Shown here: positions 1 to 8,401 of the stretch, in pieces | Numbering within the stretch: the stretch's first letter is position 1 | Layout: each line of letters begins with the position of its first letter | Source of the DNA: CAYQUC01 sp964514215 | Lineage (GTDB): Bacteria; Pseudomonadota; Gammaproteobacteria; UBA6429; Thiohalophilaceae | Reading direction: 5' to 3' | Length of the DNA: 36,456 nucleotides | Assembly: GCA_964514215.1 (NCBI GenBank) | Contig: CAZEPW010000037.1 | Location: 1-36,456 of the forward strand | Notes under the pieces: generated by a model | Databases searched by the model: none | Told to the model about the DNA's origin: nothing | Seen by the model: the letters and a program-made list of their open reading frames with translations, nothing else | Made by a program: the position numbers and the translations under genes

Positions 1-107
1 TAACGACTTAATTTGTTTATTTAAATTATATTTGCTTATCCCGAGTTCAGGTTACATAAGTTATTTAACACTTTTATTAAAATAAAATTAAATTTTGTGA
101 TGACACG

Positions 108-167
108 CAAACATAAAAAATAAATTTCGCGTAAGTTACAAGCTCGAAAATTTATTTTTTATTTTTG
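108..167. repeat. Long AT-rich inverted repeat (hairpin) upstream of the MBL hydrolase gene
   Basis: Positions 113-127 (ATAAAAAATAAATTT) are perfectly complementary to 148-162, and pairing continues outward through one mismatch to 108-111 with 164-167. That gives 19 of 20 paired positions around a 20-nt loop. The 3' arm runs into T-rich sequence on the + strand. It could be a terminator for a gene left of the window or a regulatory hairpin before the hydrolase gene. The rest of 1-315 is AT-rich and shows no convincing gene. Confidence 0.45.
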
Positions 168-315
168 AACTTTACGTTAGCAACACTTACCCCTGCTGTT
201 TATTACAATATTTTTTTATAAGGATTTAGTGTTAAATTTTAATTACGGACAATATTATCAAATTAAACAATAGAAAAATTTGATGATTTCATTAGTCAAA
301 ATAAAAGGAAATAGT

Positions 316-1305
316 ATGAATTTTACCAGAAAAATAAAGTTTGCATTTCTATCAATTTTACCACTTTTGTTTGTATCGCAATCCGCAATATCCGCGCAAG
401 ACGAATTATCAGTTATGGTGCTCGGTTCAGGTGGACCTGTTGCAAAAGCAAGCGGACGAGCTAGTGCATCCTATATGATATTTACAGACGGCAATCCACG
501 TGTATTAATGGACGTTGGTGGCGGATCATTTCAACGTCTGGCTGCAAGTGGTTTTAATATTAATGACATGGAATACATTCTTTTATCCCATCTTCATTTA
601 GATCATTCTGGTGACATGAGTTCAATCATCAAAACTGTTTATTTTCATAACCCACTAGCAGGTACTCGCCGCAGTAATCCCATTCACATTTATGGCCCTA
701 TAAACAACCCGCAAAACACTGACTACTCCACTACAATTGATTACGCCGATGGTCATTATGCAGAACCCGATGGGACTGAGCGGTATTTAAGAAACTTTGT
801 AAGACAAATTACTCAAGGCACCAGTCGTTTTAATTATTTAGCTCACAACTTAAATGCGACCGTACAAGGCGCGGCTATAGAGGAAGTATTGCGCACCAAT
901 GATGGTTTAGTCATTACAGCCATTGCGGTTACTCATGGAACAGTTCCAGCTGTTGCTTTTCGTGTAGAGTATAAAGGTAATAGCATTGTTTATTCTGGTG
1001 ATACATCATCAGCTAGTGATAACATGATTACTTTAGCACAAAATGCGGATATCTTAATTTATGATACGGCTCTTACTGATACATTACCACCAAGCCCATT
1101 TTTCCGATCACTGCATACGACGCCAACACGAATAGGTGAAGTCGCATCTCAGGCTAATGTTAAAAACCTAGTTCTTTCTCACATAACACCGATAACTGAA
1201 CCACGAATCGCGGAAGTAATGGCATCAATTCGTAACCAAGGTTATACCGGCCTAATGGTTGAAGCAAATGACTTGGATCGCTATGATTTACCGGCAGCAA
1301 ATTAA
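316..1305 (+). CDS. Exported MBL-fold metallo-hydrolase (RNase Z-like superfamily)
   Basis: This is a 329-residue metallo-beta-lactamase-fold hydrolase predicted to be exported. An in-frame ATG at 280 exists, but the ATG at 316 is preceded by AAAGGAA at good spacing and begins a classic signal peptide: basic Lys/Arg start, hydrophobic core at about residues 9-20, and a likely cleavage site after Ile-Ser-Ala at 25-27. Metal ligands are visible: HxHxDH at residues 92-97, His207 in a THG motif, Asp229 in SGDT and His289 in LSHI. The arrangement resembles RNase Z, arylsulfatase-like and cyclic-nucleotide phosphodiesterase-like MBL proteins, and the sequence does not identify the substrate. It is monocistronic and converges on ispF. 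Fold and export are well supported; function is not known. Confidence 0.82.
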   Translation: MNFTRKIKFAFLSILPLLFVSQSAISAQDELSVMVLGSGGPVAKASGRASASYMIFTDGNPRVLMDVGGGSFQRLAASGFNINDMEYILLSHLHLDHSGDMSSIIKTVYFHNPLAGTRRSNPIHIYGPINNPQNTDYSTTIDYADGHYAEPDGTERYLRNFVRQITQGTSRFNYLAHNLNATVQGAAIEEVLRTNDGLVITAIAVTHGTVPAVAFRVEYKGNSIVYSGDTSSASDNMITLAQNADILIYDTALTDTLPPSPFFRSLHTTPTRIGEVASQANVKNLVLSHITPITEPRIAEVMASIRNQGYTGLMVEANDLDRYDLPAAN

Positions 1306-1323
1306 TTAATCGTAACATCACTA

Positions 1324-1362
1324 TAAATGGTTGGGTATACAACAGTATATTCCAACCATTTA
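1324..1362. terminator. Bidirectional terminator-like hairpin between MBL gene and ispF
   Basis: TAAATGGTTGG (1324-1334) pairs perfectly with 1352-1362. Inside it GTATAC (1335-1340) pairs with GTATAT (1345-1350) across an AACA tetraloop, with one bulged T at 1351, giving about 17 base pairs. It sits in the gap between two convergent genes, where a shared terminator is expected. Neither side has a clean uninterrupted T run, so the mechanism is uncertain. Confidence 0.55.
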
Positions 1363-1394
1363 CTGAATTTAGTTAAATAACTTTCGACACTTCC

Positions 1395-1868
1395 CTAACC
1401 ACTTAACAATGCCACCGCCATTACTGCAACCCCTTCACTACGCCCAGTAAAACCCATATGTTCAGTTGTAGTCGCTTTTACATTAACACAACTCAAGCCA
1501 GTATCGAGATCAGATGATAGGTTAAGTTGCATATCATCAATGTGAGATGCCATTTTGGGCTCTTGAGCAACAATGGTTATATCAACATTTTCTATTCTAT
1601 AATTTCGTTCATGCATAAGTTTAACGACATGCTTTAATAATATTCGACTATCGATATTTTTATACTCATCTTTAGTATCAGGAAAATGATGACCGATATC
1701 ACCCATCCCCATCGCCCCAAGTAAAGAATCGCAAAGTGCATGAATCAAAACATCGCCATCAGAATGAGCTAGAAAAGTTTTATTATACGGAATTGTAACG
1801 CCACCTAAGATGATGTCTGTGCCATTAGTGAATTTATGAGCATCAAAACCATTACCGATTCTAAACAT
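1395..1868 (-). CDS. ispF: 2-C-methyl-D-erythritol 2,4-cyclodiphosphate synthase
   Basis: IspF cyclises 4-diphosphocytidyl-2-C-methylerythritol 2-phosphate to the 2,4-cyclodiphosphate with loss of CMP, in the cytosolic MEP isoprenoid pathway. The 157-residue protein has the family length. The N-terminal GNGFDAHKF supplies metal ligands Asp9 and His11, and HSDGDVLIHALCDSLLGA supplies His43. The C-terminal part has the expected TTTEHMGFTGRSEGVAVMA segment near the active site and trimer interface. The start ATG is preceded by AGGAAG. It lies 43 bp after ispD, the preceding pathway enzyme but one, as the last gene of the pyrG-ispF run. Confidence 0.97.
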   Translation of the reverse strand: MFRIGNGFDAHKFTNGTDIILGGVTIPYNKTFLAHSDGDVLIHALCDSLLGAMGMGDIGHHFPDTKDEYKNIDSRILLKHVVKLMHERNYRIENVDITIVAQEPKMASHIDDMQLNLSSDLDTGLSCVNVKATTTEHMGFTGRSEGVAVMAVALLSG

Positions 1869-1911
1869 AGTTATTACTTCCTATTAATTCTTATTTTACA
1901 ACACAGAATAA

Positions 1912-2628
1912 TTACTTAACTTCATTTATATAAAACTCAGCTAAACTTAAATCTTCTGGATGTGTTATTTTTATATTTTTTGCGCTACCTTCAATTAATA
2001 AAGGCTGATAACCCTTTGCTTCAAGCGCAGAGGCTTCATCGGTTATATTTAATTTGCTTTCAATAGCGGATTGTAATGCATCATATAACATGCCGTAACG
2101 AAACATTTGTGGTGTTAAAGCATGCCATAGGTATTGGCGTTCTGTCGTATGTAAGATTTTTCCATAAGAGTTAGCACGTTTCATGGTATCACGCACGGGA
2201 GTAGCCAATAAGCCACCGATATCATCTTGTTTAACTTTTGCAATTAATTTTGAAATATCTGTCACTGATAAACACGGGCGAGCAGCATCATGGACTAACA
2301 CCCAATCATTTGTACAACACTTATCGGATAAAATCTTTAGAGCATTAAAAACAGATTCAAATCGTTCAGCGCCACCTTGAACGGTAATAATTTCTTTGTT
2401 ATTTATTGATTGATAATTTGGCCAATATTCATCAGCACTGGATATAGCAACCGCTACCCCCTGAATGGTATTATGAGAGCACAATTTTTCTAGGGTATGA
2501 TCTAGGATGGTTTTATCACCAATTTTCAAATATTGCTTAGGAATCGTTTGTTGCATTCTAGCACCAACACCCGCAGCGGGAACAATGCACCAGTAACACT
2601 CCTCAGCTTGTGGGTTATTATCTGGCAT
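1912..2628 (-). CDS. ispD: 2-C-methyl-D-erythritol 4-phosphate cytidylyltransferase
   Basis: IspD transfers CMP from CTP to methylerythritol 4-phosphate in the MEP pathway. The nucleotide-binding signature PAAGVGARM...PKQYL lies near the N terminus, and the VHDAARP motif typical of IspD is present. The open frame extends to a TTG at 2661 inside ftsB. The ATG at 2628 is preferred because it gives a normal 238-residue protein beginning just before the conserved CxWCIVPAAG strand, and leaves one base after the ftsB stop. Translation is probably coupled to ftsB because no strong ribosome binding site is visible. It makes the substrate of IspE, which is not in the window, and is adjacent to ispF. 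Confidence 0.95.
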   Translation of the reverse strand: MPDNNPQAEECYWCIVPAAGVGARMQQTIPKQYLKIGDKTILDHTLEKLCSHNTIQGVAVAISSADEYWPNYQSINNKEIITVQGGAERFESVFNALKILSDKCCTNDWVLVHDAARPCLSVTDISKLIAKVKQDDIGGLLATPVRDTMKRANSYGKILHTTERQYLWHALTPQMFRYGMLYDALQSAIESKLNITDEASALEAKGYQPLLIEGSAKNIKITHPEDLSLAEFYINEVK

Positions 2629-2629
2629 A

Positions 2630-2920
2630 TTATTTTTTAGTCGACTGCTGTGGATCAACAAGTTGAATAAATGTCTCTCCTTCCTTTATCATTCCAAGTT
2701 CACTGCGAGCGCGCTCTTCTACAGCTTGCTTGCCTTTCTTCAAATCTATAACTTCACCAGCTAAAGCGCTGTTTCGTTCTTTTAGCTTTTGATTTTCAGT
2801 TTTTTGAATTCCAATCGAATTTTCTAATTTCCATACTGATATCAAACTGCTCTCACCAAACCATAAATCATATTGCAAGATCAAAATTAAAATTATCAGT
2901 ATGGTAATTAGAATTTTCAT
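2630..2920 (-). CDS. ftsB: Cell division protein FtsB
   Basis: FtsB is a small bitopic divisome protein that forms a complex with FtsL and FtsQ. The 96-residue product has a short N terminus, one strongly hydrophobic segment (residues about 2-16, rich in Ile and Leu), and then a periplasmic coiled-coil with QKTENQKLKERNSALAGEV-type heptads, ending with the family-typical ARSELGMIKEGE motif. The 16-bp gap to eno and one-base spacing to ispD match the conserved eno-ftsB-ispD arrangement of gammaproteobacteria, which strengthens the call for so short a protein. Confidence 0.95.
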   Translation of the reverse strand: MKILITILIILILILQYDLWFGESSLISVWKLENSIGIQKTENQKLKERNSALAGEVIDLKKGKQAVEERARSELGMIKEGETFIQLVDPQQSTKK

Positions 2921-2936
2921 ATACTAAGCTTTATCT

Positions 2937-4229
2937 TTAGTCACTCAAATGTTTAAATGAGGCTTTACCTGGATAAATAGCTTTATCTCCTAATATTTGT
3001 TCAATCCGTAATAATTGATTATATTTTGCTACGCGATCAGAACGTGACATTGAACCAGTTTTAATTTGACCAGCAGCAGTCGCTACAGCCAAATCAGATA
3101 TTGTTGTATCTTCTGTTTCACCTGAACGATGTGATATTACTGCGGTATAACCCGACTTTTTGGCTAATTCAATTGCCGCCAAGGTTTCTGTTAGTGTGCC
3201 AATTTGATTCACTTTAATTAAAATTGAGTTTGCGATATTTTTATCAATACCTTGTTGAAATATTTTAGTATTCGTTACAAATAAATCATCCCCCACAAGT
3301 TGAACTTTATCTCCTAAGCGTTCTGTTAATAATTTCCAACCATCCCAATCACCTTCATCTAACCCGTCTTCTATACTAATAATCGGGTATTTGTCTACCC
3401 ATGATTCTAATACATCGATAAATTCTGAAGAGCTTAATACTTTACCTTCTGAACTAAGGTGGTATTTACCGTCTTTGTAAAACTCACTACTAGCCGCATC
3501 GATACCAATAAAAATATCTACACCGGGTTTATATCCGGCTTTTTCAATAGCTTCTATAATAACTTCAAGCGCCGACTCATTCGATGGTAAATCAGGAGCA
3601 AAGCCACCTTCGTCACCAACTGCAGTATTCATGCCTTTTGCACTTAATACTGATTTTAAGTTATGAAATACTTCAGCACCGTATCGTACCGCTTCTGAAA
3701 AATTTGGTGCGCCAACAGGGATAATCATAAACTCTTGTAAGTCAACACTGTTATCAGCATGTGAACCACCATTAATAATATTCATCATTGGTACGGGTAA
3801 TGTATAGTTACCATCTTTTGAAAGATAAGCAAATAGTTCTTTTTGTTCTGCTTGAGCAGCCGCTTTTGCACAAGCTAATGACACGGCTAATAATGCATTA
3901 GCACCAAGCTTGGCTTTATTTTCTGTGCCGTCTAACGCTAACATAATGTTATCAATGGCTTCTTGTTGTGTTACATCTTTGCCTTTGAGTGCATTATTAA
4001 TATCGGTATTAATATTTTTTACAGCGGTTAAGACCCCTTTACCCAAGTATCGAGATTTATCACCATCGCGTAGTTCAATCGCTTCACGTGAACCTGTTGA
4101 TGCACCTGATGGTACTGCAGCACGTCCCATTATTCCGGATGTTAAAAACACATCGGCTTCTACTGTAGGATTCCCTCGTGAATCGATAACTTCACGTGCA
4201 ATAATTTTTTCGATATTTGTTTTTGACAT
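2937..4229 (-). CDS. eno: Enolase
   Basis: Enolase interconverts 2-phosphoglycerate and phosphoenolpyruvate in glycolysis and is also a component of the RNA degradosome in some gammaproteobacteria. The 430-residue product has the usual length. It shows the N-terminal EVIDSRGNPTVE and SGASTG loop, the LQEFMIIP segment, metal-binding acidic residues in FIGIDAAS, SIEDGL and VGDDLF, the catalytic-lysine strand ILIKVNQIGTLTE, and the SHRSGETED signature. An AGGAAA ribosome binding site precedes the ATG. The 118-bp spacer to kdsA is the longest gap in this run, so eno may also have its own promoter, though no clear -35/-10 pair was found. Confidence 0.98.
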   Translation of the reverse strand: MSKTNIEKIIAREVIDSRGNPTVEADVFLTSGIMGRAAVPSGASTGSREAIELRDGDKSRYLGKGVLTAVKNINTDINNALKGKDVTQQEAIDNIMLALDGTENKAKLGANALLAVSLACAKAAAQAEQKELFAYLSKDGNYTLPVPMMNIINGGSHADNSVDLQEFMIIPVGAPNFSEAVRYGAEVFHNLKSVLSAKGMNTAVGDEGGFAPDLPSNESALEVIIEAIEKAGYKPGVDIFIGIDAASSEFYKDGKYHLSSEGKVLSSSEFIDVLESWVDKYPIISIEDGLDEGDWDGWKLLTERLGDKVQLVGDDLFVTNTKIFQQGIDKNIANSILIKVNQIGTLTETLAAIELAKKSGYTAVISHRSGETEDTTISDLAVATAAGQIKTGSMSRSDRVAKYNQLLRIEQILGDKAIYPGKASFKHLSD

Positions 4230-4347
4230 TTATTTGCTTTCCTGATTGCTATTGCTGTTTTAATGTTTAATTATTTCTAAATCCATATCCAGAACTTTAC
4301 TGAGATGATGTTTTATAGGTTCGATGAACAATTGTATACTTTTTTTG

Positions 4348-5184
4348 TTACATAAAGTCGTGTTCGATAAATCCGGCTGATTTAACTGCGTTATCAATTG
4401 CTTTTAATGTTACTAGCAATTCTTTTATCCGATCTAGTGGCCATGAATTTGGGCCGTCACTTAATGCCTTGGCCGGATCGGGATGTGTTTCCATAAACAC
4501 TCCAGCTACACCAGCGGCAATTGCTGCGCGAGCAAGCACTGGAACGTATTCACGTTGCCCACCAGAGGTACCACCTTGGCCACCAGGTTGTTGCACTGAA
4601 TGAGTTGCGTCAAAGACCACAGGACATTGAGTTTCACGCATTGTTGCTAAGCCTCTCATATCAGACACTAAGGTATTATACCCAAACGACACGCCTCGAT
4701 CACATACCATTATTTGTTCATTACCCACTTCTTTGGCTTTCGCGACAACATTAATCATATCACTCGGTGCTAAAAACTGCCCTTTTTTGATATTAACCGG
4801 TAGCTTTTGGGAGGCGACATTTTGTATAAAATTAGTTTGTCGACATAAAAATGCCGGCGTTTGCAAAACATCAACCACGGCTGCCACTTCATTTAACGGT
4901 GTGTCTTCATGCACATCGGTTAATACTGGCACTGCAATTTGATCTTTTACTTTTTGTAAAATTGCTAAACCTTTATCAATTCCCGGGCCACGGTAACTTT
5001 TGCTCGAGGTGCGATTTGCTTTATCGTATGATGCTTTAAAGATAAAAGGAATTTCTAATTGCTTGGTTATTTCGGCTAATTCGCCAGCTGTATCTAGAAT
5101 TAATTGTTCACTTTCGATAACACATGGACCTGCGATCAAAAAAAATGGTCGTTCAATTCCTACTTCAAATCCATTTAACTTCAT
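4348..5184 (-). CDS. kdsA: 3-deoxy-D-manno-octulosonate 8-phosphate synthase
   Basis: KdsA condenses phosphoenolpyruvate with D-arabinose 5-phosphate to Kdo-8-phosphate, the precursor of the inner-core LPS sugar. The 278-residue protein carries the family motifs FKASYDKANRTS with SYRGPG, LTDVHE, the QTPAFLCRQT loop, GQFLAPSDM, CDRGVSFGYN, DATHSVQQPGG and METHPDP. The Cys near the N terminus in AGPCVIESE is the position used as a metal ligand in metal-dependent homologues. The start codon overlaps the pyrG stop as ATGA, indicating translational coupling. Its product feeds the same lipid A/LPS pathway served by the lpx genes in this window. Confidence 0.97.
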   Translation of the reverse strand: MKLNGFEVGIERPFFLIAGPCVIESEQLILDTAGELAEITKQLEIPFIFKASYDKANRTSSKSYRGPGIDKGLAILQKVKDQIAVPVLTDVHEDTPLNEVAAVVDVLQTPAFLCRQTNFIQNVASQKLPVNIKKGQFLAPSDMINVVAKAKEVGNEQIMVCDRGVSFGYNTLVSDMRGLATMRETQCPVVFDATHSVQQPGGQGGTSGGQREYVPVLARAAIAAGVAGVFMETHPDPAKALSDGPNSWPLDRIKELLVTLKAIDNAVKSAGFIEHDFM

Positions 5185-6857
5185 AAAGCCGCCGTTTTTG
5201 TTGACTCATTATTTGAGTCTTTATTAGATTGTTCTTGTTGTCGATACTGTCTAGCAGCTGAGATAAAGCCACTAAACAATAAGTGTCCGTCGCGCGGCGT
5301 CGAAGTAAATTCAGGATGAAATTGACAACCCACGAACCACGGATGTTCATTGACTTCGACAACTTCTATTAAGTTTCCATCAATTGATTTTCCGGTAAAT
5401 TGTAAACCGGCATTTCCTAATTGCTCAAGATAGTTATTATTAAATTCAAATCGATGACGATGTCGTTCTATAATTTCATCGCTATTATAACATTGATGAA
5501 TAACACTACCTTTGGTTAGATTGCACGATTGCCCGCCTAACCGCATAGTACCACCAAGATCCGATTCAGAATCACGACGCTCAACAGTACCGTCTTCAGT
5601 TTGCCATTCCGTTATTAAACCAATAACAGGATGTGCGGTATCTTTATTAAACTCGGTACTATGTGCATCAGTTAAACCGGCAACATTACGTGCATATTCA
5701 ATAACAGCAACTTGCATTCCCAAACAAATTCCTAAATAAGGAACTTTATTTTCTCTAGCGTATTTAACTGCAGTAATTTTTCCTTCCACACCGCGTTCAC
5801 CAAAACCACCGGGGACTAAAATGCCATCCATCGATTTAAGAACATCAACACCTTCGCGTTCGATTTGTTCTGAATCAATATATGTTAACTTAACTTTCGT
5901 TAATGTATGTATACCTGCATGAATTAAAGCTTCAGATAATGATTTATACGATTCAGTTAGTTCTACATATTTACCAACCATTGCAATATTAACCTCACCG
6001 GTTGGATTTTCCATTGCCTTAACAACATCATCCCATTCGGATAAATTAACTGGTTTTGTTTTTAATCCTAATTTTTCAGTAACAATATCATCGAGGCCTT
6101 GTTGTTGCAGTAATCTTGGGATTTTATAGATGCTATCAACATCAACGACTGAAATAACCGCACGAGCTTCAACATTAGTAAACAATGCAATCTTGGCTTT
6201 TTCATCATCAGGCAATTCACGATCAGAACGACATAATAAAATATCGGGTTGAATTCCGATAGAACGCAGTTCTTTAACCGAATGTTGCGTTGGTTTTGTT
6301 TTTAATTCACCTGCAGTCGGGATATACGGTAATAAAGTTAAATGCAGATAAAGAACATTATCGTGACCAAGTTCGACTCCCATTTGCCTTATTGCTTCTA
6401 AAAAAGGTAATGACTCGATATCACCAACAGTACCGCCAATTTCAACCATAGCAACATCCATACCTTGTGCTCCGGCTTTTACCGAACGAATAATTTCATC
6501 AGTGATATGTGGAATGACTTGTACCGTTGCGCCTAGGTATTCACCTCGCCTTTCTTTACGAATAACACGTTCGTAAATAGTACCTGTTGTGAAATTATTG
6601 GACTGACGCATCGATGTGCGAACAAAACGTTCGTAATGCCCTAGGTCTAAATCTGTTTCTGCGCCATCTTCCGTCACAAAAACTTCACCATGCTGAAATG
6701 GGCTCATAGTTCCAGGATCGACATTGATATACGGATCCAACTTTAACAAAGTCATCTTTAACCCACGAGACTCCAGTAGTGATGCCAAAGAAGCACCCGC
6801 TATTCCTTTACCCAGTGATGATACAACACCACCTGTTACAAAAATATATTTTGTCAT
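5181..6857 (-). CDS. pyrG: CTP synthase
   Basis: PyrG aminates UTP to CTP using ATP and glutamine. The 558-residue protein has an N-terminal synthetase domain starting with YIFVTGGVVSSLGKG and a C-terminal class I glutamine amidotransferase domain with nucleophile Cys378 in GICLGMQ and a His-Glu pair in FHPEF. After the amidotransferase fold comes a short Gln/Asn/Ser-rich tail of roughly 25 residues, slightly longer than the E. coli protein. The ATG has an AAGTGG-type ribosome binding site. It is the first gene of the leftward pyrG-kdsA-eno-ftsB-ispD-ispF series and supplies CTP used by IspD, CdsA and the Kdo pathway. Confidence 0.98.
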   Translation of the reverse strand: MTKYIFVTGGVVSSLGKGIAGASLASLLESRGLKMTLLKLDPYINVDPGTMSPFQHGEVFVTEDGAETDLDLGHYERFVRTSMRQSNNFTTGTIYERVIRKERRGEYLGATVQVIPHITDEIIRSVKAGAQGMDVAMVEIGGTVGDIESLPFLEAIRQMGVELGHDNVLYLHLTLLPYIPTAGELKTKPTQHSVKELRSIGIQPDILLCRSDRELPDDEKAKIALFTNVEARAVISVVDVDSIYKIPRLLQQQGLDDIVTEKLGLKTKPVNLSEWDDVVKAMENPTGEVNIAMVGKYVELTESYKSLSEALIHAGIHTLTKVKLTYIDSEQIEREGVDVLKSMDGILVPGGFGERGVEGKITAVKYARENKVPYLGICLGMQVAVIEYARNVAGLTDAHSTEFNKDTAHPVIGLITEWQTEDGTVERRDSESDLGGTMRLGGQSCNLTKGSVIHQCYNSDEIIERHRHRFEFNNNYLEQLGNAGLQFTGKSIDGNLIEVVEVNEHPWFVGCQFHPEFTSTPRDGHLLFSGFISAARQYRQQEQSNKDSNNESTKTAAL

Positions 6858-7024
6858 TAATTTGCCACTTTACTTAATTTGCTAAATTATTAGCGTAATC
6901 CTATGATATTATTGAAGAATTTTCATAGGGCAATAGATTTCAATAGAATGATGATACTGGAGCTTACCTCACTCTATTTTCGTTGTTTTCGGTGCTTTTT
7001 TCAATCCTTGATGGTTGTTTTGCT

Positions 7025-8359
7025 TTATAAATATTCACTCTCAATTGATATACCGAGCTCATCTGGACCAACAACATAAGGCTCACATAAACAGTAACCC
7101 ACTATTTGAACTATTTCATTGCCAATACAAACTAGCGGAATTTGAGATCGCATCCAAGGAGGCACAGCCCATTCTTGAAAAAGCTTCTTCAAGCTATGAT
7201 GATTCGCTCGCCCTCGCGGTTGACAGCGCTCACCTCCCTCTCGATATCGAATGGTTAGCACGCCATCGGTTATTAACGACTGCTTAATTCCTTGTCCTAA
7301 TGTTTCTCTTGAAATTAATCGCTGTTGCGGTAATTCTAGAGCATTTGATATTAACCAACGTTGCGGTTTTAATGGCTTATTCACTTTTTCTGCTGCTAAT
7401 ACATATAAAACACCACGATAACGACAAACTTTCGTGTTTTGCCAGCTCACTTTTGGCTGACTATCACATGCAGCTGGAATAACCTCATTAAGAATTCTAT
7501 TTAAATGTGCACTATTAATTGCATCAAAATCATTAAGTTGCTCTATCCAATAGCGCAATAGATTTTTTTGCCGCGCGATACTCAATTGCCCAAGCTTAGA
7601 AATTAATAACCCTAAATTTTCTTTTGCCTGAACCGCTACGTAATCAACGTGAGCTAGCTCGCGTAAACATTCAACCGCTTCAGCTTGATGTTGCGTCACG
7701 CGCGCCAGTGTTTTAGATACTGATGGCCAACGTTGTTTTAATACCGGCAACACCTCATGGCGAATACGGTTTCGATCAAACCGTATATCCGTATTACTCG
7801 GATCTTCTATCCAATGCAATTGATGCTGTTTAGCATAGTTCTTAATTGCTAACTGGCTGATATTAAGAAAAGGACGTAATACCGTATTGCCTCCCAGTAA
7901 TTTCATAACAGGCATCGCGCTCAAGCCTCGAGGGCCAGCACCGCGTATTAACTGCAATAATAATGTTTCAGCTTGATCATCTTGGTGATGTGCTACCAAC
8001 AGAATATCTTTTTTGGGTAAAAACTCTGAAAATGCCTGATAACGCGCTTCACGTGCAGCAGCCTCGGGGCTTTGTCCTGCTTGTGCAGTTGCATTTACTT
8101 CAAGTAATTGATAATGAACATTTAACTCAAGACAAACTTTAGCACAATGTTCACTCCATTTATCAGCACTGGCTTGCAAGCCATGATGCACATGAATAGC
8201 CGCTACTTCAAAATTAAATTCATTCAACTCCGATTTCGACAGCAACGATAAAACATGTAATAAAACGTGAGAATCGCAGCCGCCACTAAATGCAACCCAA
8301 TAACGTTTGGCCTTTGGGTAATTTTTTAGTGTTGCTAGCAATTCATCGGTGAGAATCAT
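7025..8359 (-). CDS. tilS: tRNA(Ile)-lysidine synthase
   Basis: TilS attaches lysine to the wobble cytidine (C34) of tRNA-Ile(CAU), changing codon recognition from AUG to AUA. The 444-residue protein has the PP-loop ATPase motif SGGCDS at residues 25-30, then VHHGLQ, EAAAREARY and HHQDDQAETLLLQLIRGAGPRGL, followed by the EDPSN and DRNRIRHEVLP segment. The C-terminal half matches the family's tRNA-binding extension. It follows accA by 42 bp on the same strand. No clear ribosome binding site is seen before the ATG, so translation may be weak or coupled. An AT-rich genome using AUA codons would depend on it. Confidence 0.96.
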   Translation of the reverse strand: MILTDELLATLKNYPKAKRYWVAFSGGCDSHVLLHVLSLLSKSELNEFNFEVAAIHVHHGLQASADKWSEHCAKVCLELNVHYQLLEVNATAQAGQSPEAAAREARYQAFSEFLPKKDILLVAHHQDDQAETLLLQLIRGAGPRGLSAMPVMKLLGGNTVLRPFLNISQLAIKNYAKQHQLHWIEDPSNTDIRFDRNRIRHEVLPVLKQRWPSVSKTLARVTQHQAEAVECLRELAHVDYVAVQAKENLGLLISKLGQLSIARQKNLLRYWIEQLNDFDAINSAHLNRILNEVIPAACDSQPKVSWQNTKVCRYRGVLYVLAAEKVNKPLKPQRWLISNALELPQQRLISRETLGQGIKQSLITDGVLTIRYREGGERCQPRGRANHHSLKKLFQEWAVPPWMRSQIPLVCIGNEIVQIVGYCLCEPYVVGPDELGISIESEYL

Positions 8360-8401
8360 GCAAAGTATTAAGTAACAATAATAGTTACTTGAGCAAAACT
8401 A

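Noticed and set aside
2629..2661. Upstream TTG start for ispD
   Set aside because: It would overlap ftsB by 32 bp and add 11 residues outside the conserved IspD N terminus; the ATG at 2628 fits the family.
7015..7287. 90-codon rightward open frame opposite the 3' end of tilS
   Set aside because: It is antisense to the conserved C-terminal coding sequence of tilS, matches no recognised family, and shows no good ribosome binding site.
8370..8390. AAGTAAC/GTTACTT inverted repeat in the accA-tilS gap
   Set aside because: A 7-bp mostly AT stem in a 42-bp spacer is too weak to call a terminator or regulatory element.
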